A stretch of 64,000 nucleotides of DNA from Rugalucina vietnamica (taxonomy: Eukaryota > Mollusca > Bivalvia > Lucinida > Lucinidae). The stretch lies in NCBI GenBank assembly GCA_964017185.1, contig OZ024875.1, positions 25,305,456-25,369,455 of the forward strand. The letters are read 5' to 3'. The notes beneath the pieces were generated by a model. The model saw only the letters and a list, made by a program, of their open reading frames with translations. It did not search any database and was not told where the DNA came from. Made by a program: the position numbers and the translations under genes. Shown in pieces: positions 1 through 12,090 of the stretch; position 1 is the first letter of the stretch, and each line of letters starts with the position of its first letter.

Positions 1-1601
1 ATGACCTTGACCTGGAATACTCACACACCTTTATTGACTTAACAAGTTGTCTGCATCTGCAAAGTTTCAGGTCTCAGGCTGCAATAGTTTCCAAACCCAG
101 TGATTTCTGAGAAAACCATAATTTCAATTTTGATATTTAAATGACCTTGGGTCAAGGTCAACAAATGACCTTGGCCTTCATTAATTACTTACCTTCATCT
201 ACTCGATTAGTTGTCTGCATCTAGCAACTTTCAGGTCTCAGGCTGCAACAGTTTCCAAAATATCCATTGTTTTCGCCTTTTCCCATGTAAAAGCCTATGT
301 TTCCAAAATTGACCTTGCCGTAAAATAGGTCAAGGTCATCCTAGGGTATCATTTCAACAAACTATGATGGGCTGGAGTCCCAAATGCTACATACCAAGTT
401 TCGCGTAAATCGGCCAGCCGGTTCTGGAGAAGAGGATTTTTGAGTGGTTTTTACCATAGTTGGGCATGGCGGCCATCTTGGTCATGTGACCCGAATTTCG
501 CGATCACACTTTCGTTCCCCCTACCCATGGATGCTCCACATAAAATTTCACTTTGATTGGCCAAGCAGTTTCAGAGGAGAAGATCTTTGAAAAGTGTGTA
601 TGGACGACAGACTGGCCAAGGTCAAGAGATCACCTTGACATAATTTAATCACATACCTTCATCTACTCCATTGGTTGTGTGCATCTATCACTTTTCAGGC
701 CTCAGGCTGCAATAGTTTTCAAAAAATCCATAGTTTTCACTTTTTCCCATGTAAAAGCCTATGTTTCCAAAATTGACATTGCCGTAAAATAGGTCAAGGT
801 CATCCTATGGTCATCATTTGATCAAATTATGATGGGCTGGAGTCCCAAATGCTACATACCAAGTTTCATGAAAATCGGCCAGCCGGTTCTGAAGAAGAAG
901 ATTTCTGAGTGGTTTTTACCATATATGGGCATGGTGGCCATCTTGGTCATGTGACCTGGATTTCGCAATCAAACTTTCGTCTCCCCTACCCATGGATGCT
1001 CCACAAAAAAATTTCACTTTGATTGGCCAAGCAGTTTCAGAGAAGAAGATCTTTGAAAAGTGTGTATGGACAACAGACTGGCCAAGGTCAAGAGATGACC
1101 TTGACCTAAATTAATCACATACCTTCATCTACTCCATTAGTTGTTTGCATCTACCACTTTTCAGGCCTGAGGCTGCAATAGTTTTCAAAAAATCTAGTTT
1201 TCACTTTTTCCCATGTAAAAGCCTATGTTTCCAAATTTGACCTTGCCGTAAAATAGGTCAAGGTCATCCAAGGGTCATCATTTTATCAAACTATGATGGG
1301 CTGAAGTCCCCAATGCTACATACCAAGTTTCGTGGAAATCGGCCCACCGGTTCTGGAGAAGAAGATTTTTGAGCGGTTTTTACCATATATGGGCATGGCA
1401 GCCATCTTGGTCATGTGACCTGGATTTCGCGATCAACTTGATATGCCACTACCCAAGGAGGCTCCACATAAAATTTCAACTAGATCGGCCAAGCGGTTTT
1501 AGAGAAGAAGATCTTTGAAATTGTGGACGACGGACGGACGGACGCCGGATCATGGCCATCCTATAAGCTCACCTTGTGAGCCTTCGGCTCAGGTGAGCTA
1601 A
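1..1601 (-). repeat. Family A element, minus strand, 3' end cut by window edge
   Basis: Non-autonomous element without coding capacity. Its 5' end is on the right at about 1565-1600, where AGCTCACCTGAGCCGAAGG and its near-complement form a hairpin, next to a GGACGAC microsatellite (1530-1550). The body is three head-to-tail cores of about 464 bp. The AGGTCAAGGTCA motif recurs at 327, 791 and 1255, exactly 464 bp apart. The element is inserted into another family A copy that resumes at 1602. The 3' end lies left of base 1. The plan resembles Helentron-associated (HINE) or pearl-type bivalve elements, which is an inference from structure. Confidence 0.8.
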
Positions 1602-2192
1602 AAATTTGGACCCCAGGGGTTGATCTGCCCCCACCCCAGGGCAATGTACATATATATTACAATAATATTCAAAGATCTTTTTCTCTGAAAGCACTTGGCC
1701 ATTCAAAGCCAAATTTTATAGGAAGCATCTATATGAAGGGGGAATCAATGTATTTATAAATAATCCAGGTCACATGATCAAGATGGCTGCCATGCCCATA
1801 TATGGTAAAAACCCTTCAAAATTCTTCTTCTCCCTAACCACTGGACCGATTTCAACGAAACTTGGCGTGAAGCATCGGGGCATTAAGTACTACAATGTGT
1901 TTATAAATTATGACCTTTGGATGACCTTGACCTATTTTACGGCAAGGTCAACATAGGTTGCCCATGCATTTAAATGGAGAAAATTGTTAAAATGTCATTT
2001 GAAAGGAAAAACTTGCAGGAAATGGGCAAATGGACTGAAAATATGTGATTCTGAAAAACTGAAAAAAAAAATTGGACCCCAGAGGTTGCTCTGCCCCCAC
2101 CCTGGGGCAATATACATGTATATTACAATAATATTCAAAGATATATACAGCAAATCTCAGGTGAGCATTTACAGGACCATTGGTCCTCTGGT
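1602..2192 (+). repeat. Family A element, 3' portion, plus strand
   Basis: About one core unit followed by the complete family 3' end: CTCAGGTGAGC at about 2158, then the palindrome GGACCATTGGTCC and terminal TCTGGT. Its 5' part is displaced or lost because the minus-strand copy to the left sits directly against it, so this is the older host of a nested insertion. Confidence 0.75.
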
Positions 2193-2370
2193 TAGCTCAC
2201 CTGAGCCGAAGCTTATAGTATACCCATGCTTTGGCGCAGGGCGTCGTTCACAATCAATGGTAATCTTCATGTGATTTTGATTTTGAAACTTGGTGTGAAG
2301 CATGAGGCAATGGAGTTCTAGAAAGTTTGTATAAATCATGACCCTGAAATGACCTTGACCTATTTCATGG
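2193..2370 (+). repeat. Family A fragment, 5' end only
   Basis: Starts with AGCTCACCTGAGCCGAAGC immediately after the 3' end of the preceding copy, keeps TGACCTTGACCT at 2350, then breaks off into unrelated sequence. The internal junction near 2250 shows that part of the core is missing. Confidence 0.7.
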
Positions 2371-2856
2371 TGTACACATCTTATTGTTTTGGACCGCGAG
2401 ATACCTTTCACTCTGCCTGAGATGAAAGGTAACTCGGGTACAGCTGGTGCAAATTACAAGGTAATAAAATAATTAACTTCCCCAGTGCTACTGTAGTCAT
2501 TATGCAAATAATGGTATGGTTATCTTGTGATTAACTATCTGTTGATAATTGATATATCTATATAAAAATCAGAATATTTAATTGTACATTTTAGACGAAA
2601 ACAAAGTAAAAAATCATAATTATCAGAATCTTTTGATTAACATAGCATTTTCAATCCATTTTCTACACAAAATATTAATGATTTTGCACCTTGATCAAAA
2701 TAGTTTTTATCTACATGATCAGCTAGTGACACATCCCCTGCAGTGAACTGCAGCATTGCCAACAATTTATTGTCCAGTTTAATAGTTGAAACCATATGCA
2801 AACTTCATGGTTTTTAGGTCACCTTAGCCGTTCAGCTCACAAGTTAGCTTATTATA
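2371..2856. other. Unassigned A+T-rich spacer
   Basis: No reading frame, RNA gene or convincing repeat was seen. A weak AGCTCAC-like piece at about 2832-2845 may be a decayed family A end. Confidence 0.4.
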
Positions 2857-3864
2857 TACTCTTCGCCAAAAGTTTAGCATAATTATTTGTCTAAAAAGAG
2901 GCAAATATATCTGGTTAGCACTTATCCTAGTGAATAAAAATGTCGACACAAACATCCCTATTTGATGCTATGGGTACAGAGGAAACAACCAAGACATTTA
3001 CGGATTCAAAATCGGCAGCCACTTAGGTACTGAATGACAAAAGAGAAGGTTACTTGTTTGAAAGAGTAATTTTCAACACTTTTTAAAATCTTGTCTATAA
3101 TATAAAAGTACACAATTTCAGTATTTTAAATAAAAAATTATGGAAATTTTTAGGCGCTACATAGAACAATAATGTGGTATAGATATCATTTCAGATGTAG
3201 GTAGTAGACATCTTTAAAGACAAACTTATTTTCAAAATGTTAAACACTGCAATTTTGCCATATGTTCTTAACATTTTTGTTCTTTCAGAAAATGTCAGTG
3301 TTTAATGTCAGGTCTTCAGGTCTTTGTTTATAACAGATAGTTTCAACATACTCTTCCTTGACATGGAGTCAATTCATGTGGTATGCAGAATTCAACATTA
3401 AGAAACAGCTTTTCATGAAAATACTGTCTTATAAACCTATCCAACAATTTTTAAAATCTGATGAGTCAAATTGTCATTTGTTCTTTGCTACAACATGATT
3501 CCTTTCTAAATCAAAGAATTTTGTAGTCGAATTATACTTTGGAAATATTTTGCAGGACATTTAACTTTAGCACTATCAAACAAGAATAAGCTAAACTTTT
3601 GTGGAGGTGTACAGTAAATGAAAAGGTTTGAAGGCCGAAAAACGGGCAAATCAAAATGTCGCATTTGTGAATATGTGAGAATTTAAAAAACGGGGATACC
3701 GCTGTTAAGTGGGGCACCCGGCATGCTATGAGGAAAATTCTGTAAAAGTTTTTACTGCCTATAGTAAATGAAGGATTAGTCTACTTAGAGATGCAAATAG
3801 AATTTTCAGTTTTGAAGAAAAACAATAAAATGTTAGTGGCCGATTAGAACTTTTGGCTAGTATA
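2857..3864. mobile_element. About 1 kb inverted-repeat DNA element
   Basis: The left end TATACTCTTCGCCAAAAGTT is mirrored by GAACTTTTGGCTAGTATA at the right (about 3848-3864). The inverted ends share GCCAAAAGTT and start TATACT, consistent with TA-targeting Tc1/mariner-type elements. Size and TATACT terminus match the better-supported Tc1-like relic at 32854-33864. No transposase motif could be recognised inside, so superfamily assignment is tentative. Confidence 0.45.
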
Positions 3865-3867
3865 TAT

Positions 3868-4134
3868 ACGTACATGTACATGTATATTACCATAAATGAT
3901 AATATTCAAACATCTCTGAAACTGCTCGGCCAATCAAAGCCAAATTTTTAATTGAGCATCTATAGGAAGGGGAAACCAATATGTATATAATTAACATGGT
4001 CACATTGACCAAAATGTGACCAAGATGGCTGCCATGCCCATATATGGTTAAAAAATAAAACAAATACTTTTCTTTTGTCCAGTGACTGTTCATGCTGACT
4101 ATCAGGTGAGCATCGTTGCCCTTTGGGCTACTTG
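3868..4134 (+). repeat. Family A variant (A2), 3' fragment
   Basis: Family A core sequence runs into a different 3' end: ATCAGGTGAGC followed by a GCCCTTTGGGC palindrome and TACTTG, instead of the usual GGACCATTGGTCC end. The same variant end recurs at 17840-17880, so it is a real subfamily and not a local change. Confidence 0.6.
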
Positions 4135-4143
4135 AATTAGTTA

Positions 4144-4718
4144 TTAGCTCACCTGAGCCGAAGCTTATAGGATGGCCATGCTCCGTCGTCCGTTGTTGTT
4201 GTCCACATTGTTTCTGAAACCGCTGGGCCAATCAAAGCCAAACTTCATATGAAGCATCCTTAGGAAGGGGGAACGAAAGTTTGTATAAATGGTCCAGGTC
4301 ACATGACCAAGATGGCCACCATGGCTATAAATAGCAAAAACCTTTAAAAATCTTCTTCTACAGAACCAGAAGGCCTATGATTTTGAAACTTGGCATGAAG
4401 CATCTGAGAATGGATCTCTACAAAATTTGCATAAATCATGACCCTGAGATGACCTTGACCTATTTCACTGCAAGATCAACTTAGGTTGCCCATGTTTTTG
4501 AATGAAGAACATTTTTAAAATGTCATTTGAAAGGCAAAACTTTAAGTAAATTGGCAAATGGACTGAATATTTATGATTTGAAAAATAGATTGACTCCAGG
4601 GGTTATTCTGCCCCTCCCTTGGGGTTATATACATGTATATTACCATTCTAGGCCAACAAGTTTATAAGTATATACCTCAGGTCTCAGGTGAGCGTTTACA
4701 GGACCATTGGTCCTCTGG
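4144..4718 (+). repeat. Family A element, compact full-length copy
   Basis: Both ends are present: AGCTCACCTGAGCCGAAGC at 4147 and CTCAGGTGAGC plus GGACCATTGGTCC at about 4684-4712. It contains a single core, making it the shortest end-to-end copy here (about 575 bp). One TGACCTTGACCT lies at 4450. It has no coding capacity. Confidence 0.85.
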
Positions 4719-4741
4719 TATTCTGTTTTAACAGTTTTTTT

Positions 4742-6760
4742 AGCTCGACTGCACGAAGTGCATAGAGCTATTGCAGTCACCCCGGTCGTCCACGTTCCCG
4801 TTTGCATTCCCGTGCGCGTCACACTTGCGTTAAAGTTTTCTAGAGGTCTATATCTTGACAACCACTCATCAGAAAGCATTCATACTTGGACCATAGATAC
4901 CCTGTAGGGTTAGCTTTCATTCCATGGCATCGGGCCCCTGGGTCCAGGCCAGTGGGTGGGGCTGGAGGTTAAAATCTAGAACACCTTCAAAAATGGCAAT
5001 GCTTGTGTTAAAGTTTTCTAGAAGTCCATATCTTGACAACCGCTGATCAGAAAGCATTGATACTTGGGCCATTGACACCCTGTAGGGTCGGCTTTCATTC
5101 CATGGCATCAGATCCCTGGGTCCATGCCCGGGGGTGGGGCTAGAGGTTAAAATCTAGAACACCATTAATAATAATGGCTTTTCTGTAATATGGTATTCTA
5201 GAAGTTTATATCTTGAAAAATTTTTATCAGAGGGCTTTCATACTCGGACCATAGGTACCCTGTAGGGTTGAGTTTCATTTCATGGCATCGGATCTCTGGG
5301 TCCATGCCTGGGGGGTGGGGCTAGAGGTTAAAAACTAGAACACTGTAAAAAATAGATGTACTGCTGTGTAACTTTTACAAGGAGTCCATATCTTGACAAC
5401 AACTCACATAAAGCATTTATACTTCATGCACTTTAGGTTCAATGATATCGGACCTCTGGGTCGGAGTCAGGGGGGCGGGGCTAGAGGTCAAAATCTAGAA
5501 CTCCCTGATTTTTTTTTTCTTTTCATTTCTTAATAGAAACAACTTAGGAAGATGGTTCGTCATTCATCTTTTGACTTTGTGACACTGACTTGTGTGTCAT
5601 GACGGTAAGGGTCGGTTGACCCACTTTCCATGGTTCAGTGATTTTTGCCTTATATCTTGACACTCAATTAGTATATTTTCATACTTTTTTCTGATTATGA
5701 GTGAGTACGACCAGGCCTTTGACCCCAATATACTTACAGTTCACTGTGACCTAATTTCATGGGTCAGTGATTTTGCCTTATATCTTGACACTCAATTAGT
5801 ATATTTTCATACTTTTTTCAGATTATGAGTGAGTATGACCAGACCTTTGACCCCAATATACTTATAGGTCACTGTGTCTTAATTTCTCGGTTCAGTGATT
5901 TTGCCTTATATCTTGACACTCAATTAGTATATTTTCATACTTTTTTCAGATTATGAGTGAGTATGACCAGACCTTTGACCCCAATATACTTATAGGTCAA
6001 TGTGATCTAATTTCACGGTTCAGTGACTTTGCCTTATATCTCGGCACTCAAGTGGTTTATGAACAAACTTCTTTCACACTATGTTTGTGTATGACAAGAC
6101 CTTTGACCCTAAAGTAGTCCTAGGTCAGTATGACCTAATTTCACGGTTCAATGATTTTCCTTTATATCTCGGCACTCAACTGGTATCTGAACATAATTCT
6201 TTCATGATATGTTTGCGTATGACAAGACCTTTGACCGTAAAGTATTCCTGGGTCACTGTGACCTAATTTCATGGTTCAGTGATTTTGCCTTTTATCTCGA
6301 CACTCAGTTGGTATTTTTTCATACTTCTTTCTGATTATGACTGAGTATGACCAGACCTTCAACCTAAACATACTTATAGGTCACTATGACCTAATTTCAT
6401 GGTTCAGTGATTTTGCTTTATATCTCAATACTGAATGGGTATATGATCATATTTCTTTCACATTATGAGTAAGTATCACTAGACCTTTGACCCTGAAATA
6501 CTTATAGGTCAGTGTGACCTTATTTCATGGTTCAGTGATTTTGCATTGTGTCTTGGCACTCAGTTGGTATATGAACACACTTCTTTCACAATATGAAGGA
6601 GACCTTTAAATCTTAGGTAATTATAGTTAACTTTCATGGTTCAGTGATTTTGCCTTATTGCATCAGTATGAGCACAATGCTTTGGGTTACTGGTCGGGTT
6701 TGGCCTTATGTTTGACAAAGGTCAGAAGCAGTCGAGCAAGCTGTCCTGCGACAGCTCTTA
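4742..6760 (+). repeat. Family B element, plus-strand copy
   Basis: Begins AGCTCGACTGCACGAAGTGC (a hairpin closing with AGAGCT) and ends GCAGTCGAGC followed by the hairpin AGCTGTCCTGCGACAGCTCT. GCTCGACTGC and GCAGTCGAGC are inverted subterminal repeats. The left half is a tandem of roughly 180-bp units (GTGGGGCTAGAGGTTAAAA). The right half is a 128-bp tandem in which GGTCAnnnTGACC palindromes sit at 6123, 6251, 6379 and 6507. Two other copies lie in the opposite orientation at 35643 and 49014. No coding capacity. HINE/pearl-like plan by inference. Confidence 0.85.
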
Positions 6761-6968
6761 TTGTTTGTTTGTATTGAGGTTTAACGTCCCAGTCAACAAT
6801 TTTTCAGTCATGTTGGATCTGAGCCACCACTTCCTGAGTATTAACTGGTACTCTGGAGAGTTAATGTGCCTTGATCAAGAACCAAACACGGTGCCTCCAG
6901 TGGGGATCAAGCACAAGACCTCTTGATTCGGTGTCTGATGCCTACCATTACGCCACTGCTTTCCCGTT
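6760..6968 (-). mobile_element. tRNA-derived SINE
   Basis: Read on the minus strand it opens with a tRNA-like head: a box A match TGGCGTAATGG (6945-6955) and, about 35 bp further on, a box B-like TGCTTGATCCC (about 6902-6913). A unique body follows, then the tail GGACGTTAAAC and a CAAA-rich end. Such GACGTTAAAC tails are common in mollusc SINEs. It abuts the 3' end of the family B element. Confidence 0.6.
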
Positions 6969-7319
6969 TAAACAATTTATATATGCATAATGAACACAAG
7001 ACATAATTTTTTTTTTTTTCATGTTGTCTTATAAAACTGCCTAAACAGTGTCAGGCATAACCAGACAGAGCAAGAGTATCTTGGTTGGTTGCCAGTCAGA
7101 GTTTTAGTGAAGTCAATACACGGGTATTAACTAGTACTCTGGAAAGTTAATGTGCCTCCCTAGAAAGTCTCCCCGTGCATCATGCATAGTGGATACAAGG
7201 TCAAACCTATAATTTAGTATAATCTTTATAAAGATTTGGTTGTGACCAGTCCTCTTCAAGAAGAGCCATTGTCAGTTATTGGTAAAAAATGGTTACTAAA
7301 AAGTGGTAATCTGCCTCAG
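6969..7319. other. Spacer with a partial echo of the SINE body
   Basis: Bases 7127-7157 (GTATTAACTAGTACTCTGGA) repeat a stretch of the SINE at about 6836-6862 in the same orientation, so a second decayed copy is likely. Nothing else is recognisable. Confidence 0.4.
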
Positions 7320-7739
7320 GAGGGCTTGTAGTTGGCCTCCCAAGCCCCCCAAATATTTTTGTGTTGGCATTTTTGAGTACATTTTGGCATCCATGCCCAA
7401 TGTGTACCTTAATGTGTAACAATACATGCTAGGGTGGATGCCAAGTCTGAAAATGCCCCAAAGTCCCAAATATAGGTCAAAGGTCAATTAAGTGCAAAAT
7501 TTCACATATTTCAACATTATAGCAGTATCTTATGAAATATTTTCATTTTTTTTTGTAAAAAAAACCCAAATTACATCTAATACATTTGTATGGTGTAATC
7601 AGTTACAATTGTTACAACAAAGTAATGCAGACTGAGGTCAGAGGTCACTTTAGTGCAAAAAATGCTAATTTTCATGCCCTTTTACAATTGTCTGTATAAA
7701 CATCAGTGTCAGCGCTATTCTGATGGGGATTAAGTTCTT

Positions 7740-10700
7740 TTAGGTACTTTTTGTATCAATTGTGTATAGGATATGATCGTAGCAATCATTTGATACCAAT
7801 TTCAGCTCTCTACAGCTTTTGGTTGCTGAGATATTGCCAATTTATTGGTATACTCCCCTGCATTTGTCTGTGTTTTTTCTCTTATATCTTAAGTTTTCTT
7901 AAATTTTTGCAACGGGATAGTCAGCATGGTCATATATATTATTACATGGTTATACATTATTGTCATAACAATCATTTGATACCAATTTCAGATCTCTAGG
8001 ACTTATGGTTGCTGAGATATTAACGTTTCCGTTGGTATACCCCCTCTATTTTTCTTTGATTTTTATCAAATATTTTAAGTTTTCATCGATATTCAAACAA
8101 CAATAAAGTCCAATTATTCATTTATCTTATCACATGTTTATAGAACATTATCATAGCAATCATTTGATATCAGTTTCAGCTCTCTAGGACTTTTGGTTGC
8201 TAAGTTATAAAATATATTGTAGGTATACCCCATCCACTTCTCTGTGGGTTTTCACTAATATTTAAAGATTTTATCAATATTCGAAAACAAGAAAGTCAGA
8301 TTGTTTGTGTGTCTTACAATATGGTTATAGAATATTATCCTAGCAATCATTTGATACCAATTTCAGTTCTCTAGAGCTTTTGGTCACTGAGATATTAGCA
8401 GTTTTATTGGTATACCCCCTTCGTTTGCCAAGGATTTTTCTCCTATATCTTAAGTTTCCTTAAACATTTGAGAAACAAGAAAGTAAGCTTGTTTATATAT
8501 CTTATCACATGGGTATAGAATATTGTCATAGCAATCTGTTGATACCAATTTCAGCTCTCTATGGCTTTTAGTTATTGAGATATATATGTTTCCGTTGGTA
8601 TACCCCCTCTATTTTTCTGAGATCATTATCTGATATTTAAAGTTCTCGTCACTTATCCAACAACAAGAAAGTCAGATTATTTATGTGTCTTATCACACTA
8701 TTATAGAACATTATCATAGCAATCATTTGATACCTATTTCAGCTCTCTAGAGCTTTTAGTCACTGAGATATTAGCAATTTTAATGGTATACCCCCTTCGT
8801 TTGCCAGTGATTTTTCTCCTATATCTTAAGTTTTCTTAAATATTTGAGAAACAAGAAAGTCAGCTTGTTTATATACCCTTATTACATGGGCATAGAATAC
8901 ACGTATTGTCATAGCAATCATTTGATACCAGTTTCTTCTCTCTATGGCTTTTTGTTGCTGAGATATAAATGTTTCTGCTGTCATTTTTCTCTAATATTAT
9001 AAGATTTCATCAATATTGGAACAACACAAAAGTCTGATTATTTTTATATCTTATTTCGTGGTTTTAGAATGTAGTCATAGAAATTATTTGATACCAATTT
9101 CTGCCCTCTTCTGCCCTCTATGGCTTTTTAGCTCACCTGAGCCGAAGGCTCTCAGGTGAGGTTATAGGATAGGGAGGCACCCGGCGTCCGTCCGTCGGCG
9201 TCGTCGTCGTCGTCGTCCGTCGTCCACCATTTTCAAAGCTCTTCTTCTCTGAAACCGCTTTGCCAATCAAAGCCAAATTTTATGTGAAGCATCAATAGGA
9301 AGGGGGAACCAATGTGTATATAAGAAATCCAGGTCACATGACCAAGATGGCCGCCATGCCCATATATGGTAAAAACCCTTCAAAAATCTTCTTCTCCAGA
9401 ACCAGTGGACCGATTTCAACGAAACTTAGCATGAAGCATTGATGGCTCAAGCACTACAATGTATATATAAATAATGACCCTGTGATGACCTTGACCTATT
9501 TTACGGCAAGGTCAACATAGGTTGCCAATGCATTTGAATGGGGAAAAATTTTTAAGTGTCATTTAAAGTGAAAATCTTGCAGGAAATGGGCAGTAGGACT
9601 GAATATTGATGATTCTGAAAAAAAATTTGACCCCAGGGGCTCATCTGCCCCCACCCCGGGGCAATATACCTGTACATTACCATAATATTCAAACATCATC
9701 TCCTCTGAATTGGCTTGGCCAATCAAAGCCAAATTTTATGTGAAGCATCAAGAGGAAGGGGGAACCAATATGTAAATAAGAAATCCAGGTCACATGACCA
9801 AGATGGCTGCCATGCCCATATATGGTAAAAACCCTTCAAAAATCTTCTTCTCCAGAACCAATGGACGGATTTCATCAAAACTTGGCATGAAGCATTGATG
9901 GCTCAAGCACTACAATATGTATATAAATCGTGACCCTGAGATGACCTTGACCTTCTTTACGGCAAGGTCAACATAGGTCATCAATGCATTTGAATGGGGA
10001 AAAATTTTAAAATGTCATTTAAAGTGAAAATCTTGCAGGAAATGGGCAGTGGGACTGAATATTGATGATTCTGAAAAATTTTGACCCCAGGGGCTCATCT
10101 GCCCCCACCCCGGGGCAATATACCTGTACATTACCATAATATTCAAACATCATCTCCTCTGAATTCGCTTGGCCAATCAAAGCCAAATTTTATGTGAAGC
10201 ATCAAGAGGAAGGGGGAACCAATATGTAAATAGGAAATCCAGGTCACATGACCAAGATGGCTGCCATGCCCATATATGGTAAAAACCCTTCAAAAATCTT
10301 CTTCTCCAGAACCAATGGACGGATTTCATCAAAACTTGGCATGAAGCATTGATGGCTCAAGCACTACAATATGTATATAAATCGTGACCCTGAGATGACC
10401 TTGACCTTCTTTACCGCAAGGTCAACATAGGTCATCAATGCATTTGAATGGGGAAAAATTTTAAAATGTCATTTAAAGTGAAAATCTTGCAGGAAATGGG
10501 CAGTGGGACTGAATATTGATGATTCTGAAAAATTTTGACCCCAGGGGCTCATCTGCCCCCACCCCGGGGCAATATACCTGTACATTACCATCATATTCAA
10601 ACATCATCTTCTCTGAAACCGCTAGGCCAATCAAAGCCAAATTTTATGTGAAGCATCAATAGGAAGGGGGAACCAATATGTATATAAGAAATCCAGGTCA

Positions 10701-12090
10701 CATGACCAAAATGGCCGCCATGCCCATATATGGTAAAAACCCTTCAAAAATCTTCTGCTCCAGAACCGGTGGACCAATTTCAACGATACTTGGCATGAAG
10801 CATCTATGGCTCAAGCACTACAATGTGTATATAAATCATGACCCTGTGATGACCTTGACCTTTTTTACGGCAAGGTCAACATAGGTCACCAATGCATTTG
10901 AACTGGGAGAACTTTAAAATGTCATATAAAGTGAAAGTCTTACAGGAAATGGGCAGTAGGACTGAATATTAATGATTCTGAAAAAAAATGGATCCTGGTA
11001 CTGGGGCTCATCTTCCCCCACCCTGGGGCATTATACATATAAATTCTTCTCCTCTGAAACCACTTAGCCAATTTAAGCCAAATTTTATCTGAAGCATCTA
11101 TAGGATGGGGGAACCAATGTGTTTATTAATAATCTAGGTTTCATTACCAAGATGGCCGCAATGCCCATATAAATCTTTTTCTCTGAACCATTTGACAAAT
11201 TTCCATGAACTTTGGAGTGAAGCATCGATGGCTAAAGTACTACAATGTATATCTAAATCATGACCTGTGACAACCATGACCCAGTTTATGGCAAGGTCAA
11301 CATGGGTTGCCCATGGATTTGAATGGGAAAAACTGTTAAAATGTCATTTGAAGGGAAAAGCCAGCAGGAAATTGGCAAATGGACAGAATATTGATTATTC
11401 TGAAAAAAGAAAATCGCTCTAGGGCTTCATCTGCCCTTACACTGGGGTTAAATACCATTATATTAAAACATGTTTATTGGTACACGTATATGCAGCAGAT
11501 CTCAGGTGAGCGTTTACAGGACCATTGGTCCTCTGGTGGTTGCTGAGCTATAAATATTTCTGTAGGTATACCTCCTCCATTGTTCTTTGATTTTTCTCTA
11601 ATAATGAAAGTTCTCATCAAGATTTGAACCCCCAAAAAGTCGAATTCTTTCTGTATCCTATTACATTATTATAAACCATTATCATATCAATCTTTGATAT
11701 AAATTTCAGCTCTCTAGAGTTTTTGGTTGCTGAGATATAAGCAACTTTGTTGGTAGACCCCCTTCATTTATCTGTTATTTTTCTCTAATATCTGAAGTTC
11801 TCTTTAATATTGAGCATTAAGCCAGTTTGTTTATATATCTTATTACATAGTTATAGAACATTGTCAAGGCAAACATTTGATACCAATTTAAGCTCTCTAG
11901 GGCTTTTGGTTGAAGAGATATAAGCAATTGTGCTGGTATACTCCATTTTTCTGTGATTTTTTTCTAATATATAAAGTTCTCATTAATATTCGAACACCAG
12001 GAACTCAGTTTGATATTTATATCTTATTACATGGTTATCAAGCATTGTCAGAGCAATCATTTGATACCTATTTCTGCTCTCTAGGTCTAT
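7740..12090. repeat. 187-bp tandem array inside element G
   Basis: Diverged head-to-tail units carrying CATTTGATACCAATTTCAGC and TTTTGGTTGCTGAGATAT. About eight units lie left of the family A insertion (9127-11534) and about three lie right of it. Units differ enough to look old. Confidence 0.8.
9127..11534 (+). repeat. Family A element with several cores, inserted in element G
   Basis: Complete ends: AGCTCACCTGAGCCGAAGG hairpin at 9129 and CTCAGGTGAGC plus GGACCATTGGTCC at about 11503-11530. A GTC microsatellite (9190-9215) follows the 5' hairpin. The landmark GCAATATACC recurs at 9661, 10115 and 10569, exactly 454 bp apart, and these middle units are almost identical, implying recent expansion. 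TGACCTTGACCT sits at 9486, 9942, 10396 and 10850. The insertion splits a 187-bp unit between GGCTTTT and GGTTGCTGAG, so it is younger than the array. Confidence 0.9.

Noticed and set aside
3532-3717. Possible transposase remnant inside the 2857-3864 element
   Set aside because: No DDE motif or helix-turn-helix could be recognised in any frame; only the inverted ends are supported.
9180-9220. GTC/GAC trinucleotide tract as a possible coding homopeptide
   Set aside because: The same microsatellite stands at the same place behind the 5' hairpin of nearly every family A and E copy, so it is part of the element.
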